From NCBI GenBank assembly GCA_011033025.1, contig WFMF01000185.1, positions 1 through 64,000 on the forward strand: a stretch of DNA of 64,000 nucleotides, given 5' to 3'. A model generated the notes under the pieces. The model was not told the origin of the DNA. It searched no databases and saw nothing but the letters and a program-made list of their open reading frames with translations. Source of the stretch: Beroe forskalii (taxonomy: Eukaryota; Ctenophora; Nuda; Beroida; Beroidae). Of this stretch, positions 24,240 to 34,500 are shown one piece after another. Numbering within the stretch: the stretch's first letter is position 1; the number at the start of each line of letters is the position of its first letter. The position numbers were made by a program, and so were the translations under genes.

Positions 24240-26612
24240 CATGCCACGAAAAAACTTAATCCTGGCCATCCTAGATACATGCAAAATCCTTTTCAAAATA
24301 TGCAGTTTTGAGATATTTCGAACTCTCAAGACAAAAATGCATAAAATTACTTGAACTCAATCTTTATTTTAGAAACGAATGTGCATTTTTAAAAATAAAA
24401 TTGTGCATTTTTTGTATTTATCGACTTTCCATATCAAGGGATTCTTGTCACTAGCTGTGAAAATGAAAGTGCATGTTTTAAGCACTGAAATGAAAATTAT
24501 GCATGTTTCAATTATGCATGTTTCAAATCTCATTTGTATTAAAAAATAGTAATTGTATTCATAGAAATTGTACGTTGAATAAAATTACGATTTTATATAT
24601 ATAGCTTCATCCCCCCCCTAAGAAAAGGGGGGGGGGGATGAGTTTTAGTCAGATAAGGTAGGTGGGGGGTTGCCCTAATTTAAACGATTCTGGGGGACTT
24701 GGACTGGAGGGGGGAGCGAAAAAATTAAGGGGGATTGGGATCTGGCAGAAGAATTTCAAAATTTGAGATGAAAATCTTGGCTTCCGTGAGAAATATTTTT
24801 TCTCCGACCTCTCTGGCTTCTGGGGGCTGCGCCCCAGACCCCCTGCTCTTTTGTACGACTGCCAAATAACTACAATACTTCAATTCCTGCCATTTTCAAG
24901 CAAAGTCAACCTTTAATGTGTTTCTATGTTTTAATGTTGTGTTGACAATATCCTGAGACTTGCTTTCATGCAATGATTCCCTTACAAGTGTCACTTCAGC
25001 CTCTATTATATTCAAGGGTTAGATTTACATTAAATTGAACTTCATTACCATTTCAGTCATCAGCAATATTATATGTTAAAACTCAAAATTGACTAAATTT
25101 CTTGTCTGTCAGCCACATATCATAGTTTACATACTTTCATCTTGTCATAAAGTGTTTAGTTTCGATTGATTCTATTGTAAACATTTCAATGGACATATCT
25201 TAGAAAGTTGTCTAAGTTTTTGGTGGGGGGTTGGTCGAATTTTTGAAATCAGGGGGCGGGTGGCCAAAAGGGGGGGGATTGAGGATTTTGAAAATTCAGG
25301 GGGGAGGTTTTGTCAAGGGGGAGTTAAAAAATTCAGGGGGGGATTGGACCCAGGATGAAGCTATGTGCATAATATTAAATTGCCCCCAGATCCCAATCTA
25401 CTGGATTTAATCTTCATCTCTGAAATTTTAACTACATTAAATTTGCTAAGGTACCTTGATCTTAAATTACGCTGAAATAAAGAAATAAGAGTTATATAAT
25501 CCTATTGAGGTGACAATTTTATTTATTAGAAAACGATCTCTGACTGGGGCTGCCGCCCCAGACCCCTACTCTCACATGTTATCAATCGACTCAACTTACA
25601 GGACAGAATTAAGAGTTGAAATCCTATTAAGGACAATTTTATTCATAGAAAACGTCTGACTTCTAGGGGCTGTCGCCCCCAGACCCTACTTCACATGTTA
25701 TCAGTCGACTCAATTTATAGGACAAAAGAGTTAAAATCCTATTGAGGCGACAATTTTATTTATGGAAAACATCTGACTGGGGCTGCCGCCCCAGACCCTG
25801 CTTCTCATGTTATCAATCGACTCAACTTACAGGACAGAATAAAGAGTTAAAAATCCTATTGAGGCGACAATTTTATTCATAGAAAACGTCTGACTTTTAG
25901 GGGCTGTCGCCCCCCAGACCCCTACTTCACATGTTATCAATCGACTCAACTTACAGGACAGAATTAAGAGTTAAAATCTATTGAGGCGACAATTTTATTC
26001 ATAGAAAACGTCTGACTTTTCTGGGGGCCTGTCGCCCCCAGACCCTGCTGCACATGTTATCAATCGACTCAACTTACAGGACAGAATTAAGAGTTAAAAT
26101 CCTATTGAGGCGACAATTTTATTCATAGAAAACGTCTGACTGCAGGGGGCTGTCGCCCCCCTACCCCTACACATGTTATCAATCGACTCAACTTACAGGA
26201 CAGAATTAGAGTTAAAATCCTATTGAGGTGACAATTTAATTCATAGAAAACGTCTGGCTTATGGGGCTGTCGCCCCCAGACCCCTAACTTCGCATGTTAT
26301 CAATCGACTCAACTTACAGGACAGAATTAAGAGTTAAAATCCTATTGAGACGGCAAATTTATTTATAGGAAACGTCTGGCTTCTGGGAGCTGCCGCCCCC
26401 AGACCCCTGCTCCACTTGTTAGAAATCAACTCAACGTGCAGGAGCTTTTAGGATGCTGCTGAGAGGAAATTTTGAAATTGATTTCGTGCACCTGTGAATT
26501 TTTGTTGTATAATTTTTGTTGTATATGAAATCAAAATTTGCCTGCGCAAAAATATGCAGCTTTGTGATTTCAAACTCAGGATACATGCAAAAAAATATTT
26601 TTTCGAGGTATG
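24240..26612. mobile_element. 2.4-kb non-autonomous DNA transposon, copy 1
   Basis: The ends read CATGCCACGAAAAAA and, reverse-complemented, CATACCTCGAAAAAA. A perfect 8-bp target duplication GATAGATC flanks it (24232-24239 and 26613-26620). The empty site can be read in the paralogous array near 10840. The interior has long G and C runs near both ends and an array of about 120-bp units; there is no transposase. An 8-bp duplication fits hAT-like elements, but the terminal bases are not diagnostic. Confidence 0.88.
25490..26430. repeat. About 120-bp tandem repeat inside the transposon
   Basis: About eight units of 112-124 bp each contain a G/C hairpin of the type GGGGCTGTCGCCCC, then ATGTTATCAATCGACTC and AATCCTATTGAGGCG. 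The opposite-strand array in the second copy is at about 38640-39590. The hairpin core is kept while its flanks vary. Confidence 0.85.
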
Positions 26613-26959
26613 GATAGATCAGTGAGCTGTTGCCTGAGTCATCAGTATATTAACATATTAGCGGCAAAACGATCAGTCCATCGCAATCTAAGAGTCAAAT
26701 CGATCATTGTACTGCTTTCTTTTGTATTATTGATGAGACATCACATCAGTATGAATGAATTGGCGTCAGATTGATCAATGCACTGGTGTCTGAGTGAGTG
26801 AGTGATAAGAAAATTAACATTTGATCGATAAGAGAACTTATATTTCTGAATGATCAGTAATTTTGTGTCGGATTGATCAATGAACTGGTTACTGGTGTCT
26901 GAGTAATTATTAAATTAGGGAATGGACATTTCACCTCAAATTTGTTTCACCTACGACAC

Positions 26960-27770
26960 TACCTCATGATATTTCCTTAATTTGTGCATACGGGCCAACT
27001 ATAGGTAGACAACGGTTACGGTTGGGGTTAGGTTTATGGTTAGGGTAAGTCATGGAGTCAAGGGTTTGGGCAAGGTAAGGGCTATGGAGCTATGGTAAGA
27101 GATAAAGTGCCGTGATGTGAAATGTCTGAGGTTATAAGTCGGGCTCCTTGCTCTCCTGGTGCCTGAGTCAGTAAATTGATCAGAGAACTGGTGTCAACGT
27201 GATGAGTAAAATAGTGTCAAACTGATCAGACAATGCAAAATACCACCGAGGCCGAAGGCCGACGTTTTCATGGAAGGACAAGATTTGCATGTATACATGT
27301 ACATTGTACATGATATTGTGTATATTTTTATTTCATGTCGCACAACACACTCAGCACTACTCCATGAATCCTCAAGCGCATTTCTTAGCCGTAAATCTAA
27401 TTTACACATTCCTCTACACTTACACTGTGAAAAACAGTGAAGAGTGTAAACGAACTGTCTACTGATTAGATTACAATTTACATGGGGAGCAGCGATGAAA
27501 ACCGGGAAAATATGTATGGGCTGTCGGCTCAACAGCATCCTTTACCAGTTCACATGAATGTCATGCAGCACGTGACTGCAACTGATACTGCTAGTGCGAT
27601 GTGAAAACCGGGAATCTTGCAATGCACTGTCTGGAAGCAGTGAATTTACAGATATGCTGTATGATCACATGCATATCACGTGAGGACATCACTGACATTC
27701 GATACCCCACAAGCGATGTGACAGTGAAACAGGTCAATCAATGTTGGGCCATGGAGGGGTGCCTTAATAG
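26960..27770. repeat. End block, right outer copy
   Basis: Reverse complement of 9560-10300, including the CGATGTGAAAACCG motifs and the CACGTGACTG site. It closes the large complex at its right side; beyond about 27780 the sequence is unrelated. Confidence 0.75.
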
Positions 27771-27780
27771 GGAGCGATAT

Positions 27781-28435
27781 TGAGTAAAATTAGAGTAGTA
27801 TTAAAAATTCCATTGCCCTTTTGACTACATTTGCATTTTACTGATGAGCACTTATCACACATAGCAGTCTAACCGAAATTGAGAAGTCGATAGTAACTTC
27901 TCATAGGTAAAGAGTAACTACAGCTGGGAGATAAAAATTATCCGTCCGACTTATAAAAGTTTTCACCTCATACCAATTAATGGAATCGATTGACTCGATG
28001 ACTTGATTGACTTGTGAGTCATTAAATTTTCGTTTAATTTGCCATAATTATCATACTATCATAAGAAAACAAATTCTGAGCAATGAACATTGAACGCCTA
28101 TATCAAACACATTCATAATTACAACAGAGAATTGTTCATAACGTCAATTAACGATCACGTTTACACCACGTAACGCCCAGGGCTTATCATACTTTTCACT
28201 GCTCACAATGTGGCGTGGTGCATAAATATAATTAGCTATAAATTCATATAAATCAAAAGTCAGCGGGGAAAGCATGATAAATCGCGAATAGCTCGGGCGT
28301 TACTACCCAGCATAAACTAGGTCGGGACACCACAATGTATTTACCTAATTTCCTATCAAATACCTTGAATAATGAAGCATCAATCACATCAGTGCTTACA
28401 AAATAATAAGTTAATAAACTACAGGTTGGATTTCA
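27781..28435. other. Intergenic sequence 3' of the ferredoxin gene
   Basis: AT-rich with no exon seen. Loose inverted words at about 28168-28305 (TAACGCCC with GGGCGTTA, and TTATCAT with ATGATAA) suggest another degenerate hairpin element. The ferredoxin polyadenylation signal was not pinned down. Confidence 0.35.
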
Positions 28436-28993
28436 TCACCGGACGTCACTGAAGGAGTCAGGAACAGTGAACCTAGCCCCCTCTAAATCTCTAGAAATGT
28501 CTATCTGGCAAGCTAGTCTAGATGTGTCTGTCAGACCCAACGCACTGTCCAGAGTATCCAATTCTTCTTCCTCAGCCTCGGGCAACAGGTCAAATGTGGG
28601 GGCATCAGCTATCACATGACATGTTGAACACTCACACATTCCTGTAATGTAGCGGATCAGCTGGAACAGTTGTGATAGAGCTTGATAAGCATATTTTGAA
28701 ATTGACATGATTAAAAGTACTCACCGCCCAGCTTCACTTCACCTCGCACCCTTAATCATTTAAATGTCTCCTGCTGCGCTGTCGACATTTAGGTCTTATA
28801 CAATTGCCTGCTCTCGCAGGGAATCATATTTTCTGCGAGATCGTCTTACGCCTTTAAAGTACATAAAGATTGAAGTATCATTGATAAGAAACTACTAAGG
28901 TACCTCCACAGACTCCAGGCAGGTTTATTTTGCTGTCTTTAGCAGTCTCCAGAAGAGTGTCTCCCCGTATTGCTTTAACACTCCTTTCAACAC
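28436..28993 (-). CDS. [2Fe-2S] ferredoxin, last two exons
   Basis: Exon 28993-28904 (90 bp) has an acceptor ending CCAG and a donor GGAG|GTACCT. After a 262-bp intron, exon 28641-28436 follows the acceptor TTACAG and ends at a TGA stop. The junction splits one glycine codon and creates GVCGGMCECSTCHV, giving the cluster-binding spacing C-x5-C-x2-C. The fourth cysteine is in SRLACQI near the end. The fold matches adrenodoxin/putidaredoxin-type ferredoxins, which pass single electrons to cytochromes P450 or to Fe-S cluster assembly, in mitochondria in animals. The VCGGMC segment is closer to putidaredoxin-like proteins, whereas the end (FTVPDSFSDVR) is like adrenodoxin. The 5' exon or exons with the start codon and any mitochondrial presequence were not found upstream; the first visible exon begins in phase 1. 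Confidence 0.85.
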
Positions 28994-29639
28994 CTGGACA
29001 GAAGCCAGAGCTAGCGAAACGTTAACAAATAACAACACTGTAAACTTGAAAGTTTAAATCAACTTAAAACGCAGTTTCCAACTCCTTATTTTGCATTCAG
29101 CAAGTTTTTGAAGTCTGGGTACAGAAACCTGTCACACAAGTTAAAATCAGGTCTAAGGACTCTGTTTGATCATAGTCCCACAGTGCACATGTAACTCTAT
29201 ATTCACATAGTCTTTGGGCTTTTTGTTTTTTAATACTTAAATACTATATTATGTTTAATAATAACATCGACATACAGCAGCAAACTTAACCAACTTTTGT
29301 AGAATCAAAAGTGTCAACTGTGACGCCGCTTACTGGAAATGAGATAAGGCCTATCTTCTTCAAAATTTTCACGTAGTTCACAAAAAAGTTCTCCCATCTT
29401 ATACGGTTCGTCGGAAATAGGGCAGTGAAATTATTTATGGAAAATACTAAGTATTATTTAACTCACAGCCCGTTCGCCGAGTTTGAAATCCAGATTACGG
29501 AGCGGCCTCGTACTTTTTTCGGATCGTTAAATAATAATGTTACTACTCACGGATATCGGTGTGGATTTCCCATATTCCACTTTCGCTTCGCCTCGAGGAA
29601 TATTCACCAATCCACAACCTCAATAGTGTGTAACATCAT

Positions 29640-29815
29640 ATTATTCACCATGTGGTGGGGTTATTCTGGTTGAATAAAAACGTGTTATTTAGAGTTTTTT
29701 GTCGTATTATTCCACCTTTTTAGTATTATTCACACTTTTTACCATGTTATTCCACTCTTACACCGTGTTATTTGCCATTTTTATGGTGTTATTCAACACT
29801 TTTCCCAAATTATTG
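29640..29815. repeat. Degenerate tandem repeat of TATTATTCAC type
   Basis: Six to seven imperfect units of about 25 bp contain variants of GTGTTATTCACC and CTTTTTACC. Farther on (29816-29940), GACAGAACGTCCTTTTCGCTG-like sequence occurs twice, about 100 bp apart. The next hairpin element follows directly. Confidence 0.6.
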
Positions 29816-29996
29816 ATACGACAGAACGTCCTTTTCTGCTGGGAGAGCTGGCACACTGCTAATTTGCCTGATCAGTAGATAATTGCTCTCCACCAAAAAA
29901 AGTGATACAACGGAACGTCCTTTCGCTGTGAACTGTACAGAATGCTAAAAATCTCAGCCTTTTAAAGGCTCAAAGCTTTGTACGTTTGTACACTTG

Positions 29997-30178
29997 GTGA
30001 ATAATGTTACACAACTCATAAGTATGAAGTAATAGCTTATTTTCAACTCGGGCTACGCCCTCGTTGAAAACAAATATTATTCAACTCAGCCTTCGGCTTC
30101 GGTGAATAAAAATTCTTCGCTCGTGGCATAAATCATGTTACTTCACACTTATTCGTTGAGTAACTATATTATACACCT
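29997..30178. mobile_element. Cloverleaf-type palindromic element, imperfect
   Basis: An imperfect outer stem (29997-30034 with 30136-30178) encloses two clear hairpins: 30040-30070 (TTTTCAAC...GTTGAAAA, loop with GGGC-TAC-GCCC) and about 30077-30109 (TTATTCA...TGAATAA, loop with AGCC-TTC-GGCT). The expected third hairpin is degraded. Loop design matches the elements at 5.1 and 43.2 kb. Confidence 0.65.
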
Positions 30179-30232
30179 TGTGACACTCGTTCCTCTCATG
30201 AATAAGTATAAACCCTGGACAGTTACGTCTTA

Positions 30233-30400
30233 GGGATCGTTCACATATTACGTAATCAATTTTTGGCCGATTTCAACCCCCCCTCCCCCTCGTAATCAAG
30301 TTTACAGTAGTTGTATTTGTTACAATAACATGTAACGTAATCATTCGGGAACCCCGGCCCCTCCCCCCTCTAGGTGATTACGTAATATGTGAACGATCCC
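30233..30400. mobile_element. MITE, GGGATCGTTCAC family, copy 3
   Basis: Complete, with matched 27-bp ends and a 3-bp target duplication TTA (30230-30232 and 30401-30403). A TTA duplication and ends starting GGG suggest the PIF/Harbinger group; this is inference. Confidence 0.85.
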
Positions 30401-30403
30401 TTA

Positions 30404-31165
30404 TTGAAACCGACTCTTCTAGACCTAAAACTTTACGACGAATTGTTATAGATAGGTCCCGACTGACTATTTCTTTCCCGCAGGGGTTACCGCCCTGGCC
30501 AGGTCGGGAATTAGATTATTATAACTACATACCCACCTTTCTCAATAAAAACTATGTTAACATTCAACACTGAAGAAGTGTGAAGCAGCTGCATCCTTCG
30601 ACAAGCCAGCGTGATGCGGTGTGAGATAAACTTCATTCCGACATTCATTCTTTCATTGGTTGAGCTGGTGAAAAGTGAATTGAATTGATGGGTGAATTGT
30701 AATGAAAAAGCAAAGGGTAGATTCGAAAGGGGAGAAGATGATCCAGCCAGATTTTTAGATTATCTGAACAGCTTATATCCTAGTATTAAATTTACATAGC
30801 ATTATAGCAAGAAGAAGTTGATTTGAGTAAATTCTGATATTCTTATGTTGCAAACTCGTTTAGTGAAACAAGGGGTTATTATCAAAATGTATTCAATGAT
30901 CGACATCTTCTTCAGTTCTGAAATCAATTTAAGAATAGTGAATTAAAATATAATGAAATCTAAAAATACAATCCAAAATATAATAGTCATGAAATATTGG
31001 TAAATCTACGTATGAAATGGTGCAAATAATACGATAATTATTACTCCATTGATCTTACCAAGAGATTATTAAGCGACCCCCCTGGGACTTTTCACAGAAG
31101 GGGGCGGGGGGTCTGTATCCCCGCCACTCCGCCAGTTCTCACACCACAACTCATCCCCACTCACC
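30404..31165. other. Intergenic sequence
   Basis: AT-rich without recognisable genes. A C/G-rich patch near 31075-31140 precedes the gag-like remnant. No RNA gene or clear repeat was seen. Confidence 0.35.
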
Positions 31166-31675
31166 TAGGTCTTGCCAACGACAAAGTTGACGGCGTCATA
31201 TCCATGGGATGGGCAAGCCAACTGCCATGACAGCTGGTTGGAGAGGTTTGAAGAGTATTTTGTTATGGAGGATATTGCTGATGATAGGAAGTGTGTAGCC
31301 ACTTTGTTATCATACATTGGGGAGAAAGGATATGAAATCATCAAGAGTTTAACATCCCCTTCAAAAGTTCAAAACCCAACTCAAAGCCTTTCAAAACTTT
31401 GAAGACGACTCTTTCAGATCACATATTTTGTCCTAAGCACATTGTGATGGTAGACCAGGTTGCTCAAGGGAGACGTTCAGTCACGAACTATCTTTCTGAA
31501 CCTCGTTAGGCAGCTGAGCATTGCATTTTATGACCAAGCATTGTGTGACCGTTCTATCCGTGGATTATGCTATTATGGGAAGAATCCATCCGGAAGGTTT
31601 TGTTATCTTATGAGAAGGACTAAAAAACAAGCTGAATGAGGCATTCATAACAAGGCTCCAGCTAGAGAGCAGGCA
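31166..31675 (+). pseudogene. Ty3/Gypsy-like gag remnant
   Basis: Residues of the frame at 31172-31402 include SWLERFEEYFVMEDI and KCVATLLSYIGEKGYEIIKS, typical of capsid regions of invertebrate Ty3/Gypsy elements. The homology continues in shifted frames to about 31670 with segments such as SVTNYLSE and IRGLCYYGKNP. At least three frameshifts or stops break it. No protease, reverse transcriptase or long terminal repeats were seen nearby. Confidence 0.65.
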
Positions 31676-32388
31676 GCGCCAGATTTAAGGCTATTGGTGA
31701 ATCTTTGGAGTCTGCAGTGGGAGCGAATGTACCTCATTGTTCAAGAAAGGGGGACCAGCATAGAAGTCAGGTAAACCTTGGGACAGGAAGAAACCATCGT
31801 CATCTTCTGGACCTACATGCAGGTTTTGTAAGTTGAAAATCACTACATATACTATATCTTTAATTTGATTACACTTTGGAATGATAATTAAGTTATAAAT
31901 ACGTATACTTTGGCCATGAAGTGGAGCTAATAAAAATCCAGGTCTTTTGTTAATGTTAGCATTTTCAGTAAATTTACCAAACTGAACTTTGTGAGGGTCT
32001 AACTTTAGCTTTGAAGCACTTAGAACTTTAGAACAAAAAGAAAACACGCATGATATATTTGAGTTCTTCCTTATCAATATTGAAATAGAACAAATCCGCC
32101 ACTCCATTATCTAATGCTTCAAAATTCTGGTCAAAGGTATTGAACTGAAAAAATCCAAAATGTGCTGTGACTTATATATAAAGAAACATGTCCATATGCC
32201 ATTCTCTCAAAAAGCTCATGCATGTGAATATATGTACCATATCCTCCTCATGGGCTGAATTTCCACTTGAATTCCCACTTGGGCTGGCACCCTCGAGGAA
32301 TATATTCTCATATTGCCCTAGAGCTGCGGGGATATGTATATATCAAGCTGTATCAAATCATACATATTGAGTAGGTATCGACAACACT

Positions 32389-33594
32389 TCACCTCTTCCT
32401 CCACTTATACCGAGCACGAGAGTTCTTCTTGCCTGCTTTCTTGTACTCCACTCTGTAAGACTTCTTGTAGACTGGAGCTAGAGTGTCTCTCAGACTGGGT
32501 TCATACTGCTGCAGACAATCAGCCACTGACATAGCTATGCAGTGAGCAAGTTTATTCTGCCCTGCCTCCTCCTCCTGATCTATTCGCACATCAATGTCAA
32601 ACACTCCCAGGGTTTGTGTTAAGCGTAGAGGAGATATGATTGTCATGCGGCTTAGGATGCTTAGGAAGAAGTCTAGATATGACTCTCCGTTTATGGAAAT
32701 TTTCCCTGACCCTGGGACCATGGTTGTTTCAACACTGTTAAATAAGTACACTCTGCTTACTTTTGCCCGGAAGACGGCTTCAGTGTCTTGGTTTTGATTT
32801 GTCTTACTGTGTTCAAGTGATACTTTCTCTCCATCAACATCTATAATCATGTTCCTCACTACTGGATAATAAGTCTTGATTAAATCAGGCCTATCTTGAA
32901 TGGTCTCATTCAGTTTTAGAAACTGCAGATTTAACACAGTGTCAGCATCTTTATCTTGTGTACTTTTCGGAACAAATGGATATATTTGAAATGCTTGCAA
33001 AGCTTCTGATGAACTGTCTTCATCTACTTCCTTATCAACAGATCGAGGAAGGGAAATGTCCTCATTAGAATCGATATTGGATTCCAGACCAGGGGCAGTC
33101 TCAGCATGCTTCATGGCATGTAAGTTTATGCCATGCATAAGTCTGATTTTTTCTCGAATTTTCTTACTTTTAAATGAGGTTCCTGATACTGCTTTGTCAG
33201 AACTATACTGAGCTATGATATCTAGGATACTCCTCACAGGGAGCTGTTCCGGAATTTTTGGCTTTAAATGCTCTTTCTCAATATCTGATGGTAATAAATA
33301 CAGTAAACTCAGTTTGAATTCGTCATCTGAGAAAAACTTGGGATCCATCCCCATTAACTTAGCCACATTGGACTTGGTTTTCTGAATTTTAAAGTTATAC
33401 TCAGACCGATATTTCGTACTCTTTTCGTATGCTTCCATATTGTCCCTGATTTCATCCACAATTGAGCTGGGGCATTCTCTCCATTTCAAAAAATCTCGGC
33501 CTCTTCTAAGTGGCCAACTTACAGTTACTGAAGTTCTCAAGCATAGATTGGAAAATACTTCAGAATAAGGAATGTTTCTGAGAACGGACATCAA
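32389..33594 (-). CDS. MRPS9: Mitochondrial small ribosomal subunit protein uS9m
   Basis: The 401-residue reading frame has no intron, close to the usual animal length of about 400. It is a protein of the small subunit of the mitochondrial ribosome; the conserved uS9 domain sits near the decoding site with its basic tail reaching tRNA. The N-terminus (residues 1-35) is rich in Arg, Ser and Leu with few acidic residues, as expected for a mitochondrial presequence. The uS9 core covers about residues 270-401, including GSGKISINGESYLDFF and the basic end KKNSRARYKWRKR. The first of two adjacent methionines is taken as the start, with a stop before it. The middle region is animal-specific. DDX47 lies about 2.4 kb upstream on the same strand. 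The lack of introns is unusual next to the multi-exon genes of this window, but the frame is intact. Confidence 0.92.
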   Translation of the reverse strand: MMSVLRNIPYSEVFSNLCLRTSVTVSWPLRRGRDFLKWRECPSSIVDEIRDNMEAYEKSTKYRSEYNFKIQKTKSNVAKLMGMDPKFFSDDEFKLSLLYLLPSDIEKEHLKPKIPEQLPVRSILDIIAQYSSDKAVSGTSFKSKKIREKIRLMHGINLHAMKHAETAPGLESNIDSNEDISLPRSVDKEVDEDSSSEALQAFQIYPFVPKSTQDKDADTVLNLQFLKLNETIQDRPDLIKTYYPVVRNMIIDVDGEKVSLEHSKTNQNQDTEAVFRAKVSRVYLFNSVETTMVPGSGKISINGESYLDFFLSILSRMTIISPLRLTQTLGVFDIDVRIDQEEEAGQNKLAHCIAMSVADCLQQYEPSLRDTLAPVYKKSYRVEYKKAGKKNSRARYKWRKR

Positions 33595-33770
33595 ACATGA
33601 ACCTGTGAGAAGTTATGTTAATAAACTGAAAATGGAATAAAATACTAAAATACAGTAGCAATCAATTCGTTTGAATACTTGAATAGTTTGAATTAATGGT
33701 AATATTTTGCTAACTATTTGAAAGAATGAAACAACTCACTCGACTACCTCTTATCCTTTTTTCATAATAA

Positions 33771-33930
33771 GGGATCGTTCACATATTACGTAATCAATTT
33801 TTGGCCGATTTCAAACCCCCCCCCTCGTAATCAAGTTTACAGTAGTTGTATTTGTTACAATAACATGTAACGTAATCATTCGGAAACCCCCTCCCCCCTC
33901 TTGGTGATTACGTAATATGTGAACGATCCC
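33771..33930. mobile_element. MITE, GGGATCGTTCAC family, copy 4
   Basis: Matching 27-bp inverted ends lie about 175 bp upstream of the MRPS9 start. The flanks TAA and CAG do not match, so the target duplication has decayed or the insertion was rearranged. Confidence 0.85.
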
Positions 33931-34034
33931 CAGCCAGGAAAAAGGACCCAAATAAAACTGAACCTAGAAAATTATACTAAAATAAAATACTAAAATAGAA
34001 ATAGAATACTTGAATAATATTAGTACTACGAGAA

Positions 34035-34255
34035 ATTCCTTTGGGTCTTATCTTCTACCCACCAAACTATAAGTACCTTTCTGAACCACGACTTCTACCC
34101 ATTAAAAATTAGGTATGTTTCGGAACCACAACGCATCCCACTATCTAGATAACTTTCTGAACCAGCACTTCAACCCATCTTACTAACCAGAGTACCAGTA
34201 TAGGTACGTTTTTGAACCAACACTTCTACTCCTCTACCCATCCCACTACCTAATC
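34035..34255. repeat. Degenerate about 45-bp tandem repeat
   Basis: Four to five units carry variants of CTTTCTGAACCACGACTTCT and ACCCATCCCACTACC. It lies between MRPS9 and the TTAA-flanked element and has no coding potential. Confidence 0.6.
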
Positions 34256-34500
34256 TTTGTTTGACTAATTAATAATACAATGATAAATTTAATCATTGTG
34301 ACTAAAAACTGAAAACTTACTAAGTTACAATGGATATTCATACATTACATCCATGCCATAACGTGATTGAAATTCAAGACACATTTGGGATGGCTCTGGC
34401 GTGACAAGGTAGAAACAAATACTGCAAGCATAGCAGCATGGTGGTCAAAGAAATTACCCATAACCTGTTATGTCAATTATCAACTCCTGAAATGCATTAA

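Larger units (their letters stand above)
9490..27780. mobile_element. Large inverted-repeat complex, partly duplicated
   Basis: The left arm (about 9490-11930) reappears reverse-complemented at about 23160-27780, where it is interrupted by a 2.4-kb transposon. Between the arms lie a SINE, an internal copy of the end block, a LINE fragment, a MITE and a palindrome cluster. The segment 10900-16880 is repeated at 17340-23160. Without the duplication and the nested transposon the structure would be about 9.6 kb with terminal inverted repeats of about 2.4 kb. No transposase gene was seen. It could be a giant non-autonomous element or a rearranged nest of several. Confidence 0.65.

Noticed and set aside
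29325..29440. Minus-strand frame containing MGELFCELRENFEEDRPYLI
   Set aside because: It looks protein-like, but it is only about 40 codons between stops and has no acceptor upstream; cannot be tied to the ferredoxin gene.
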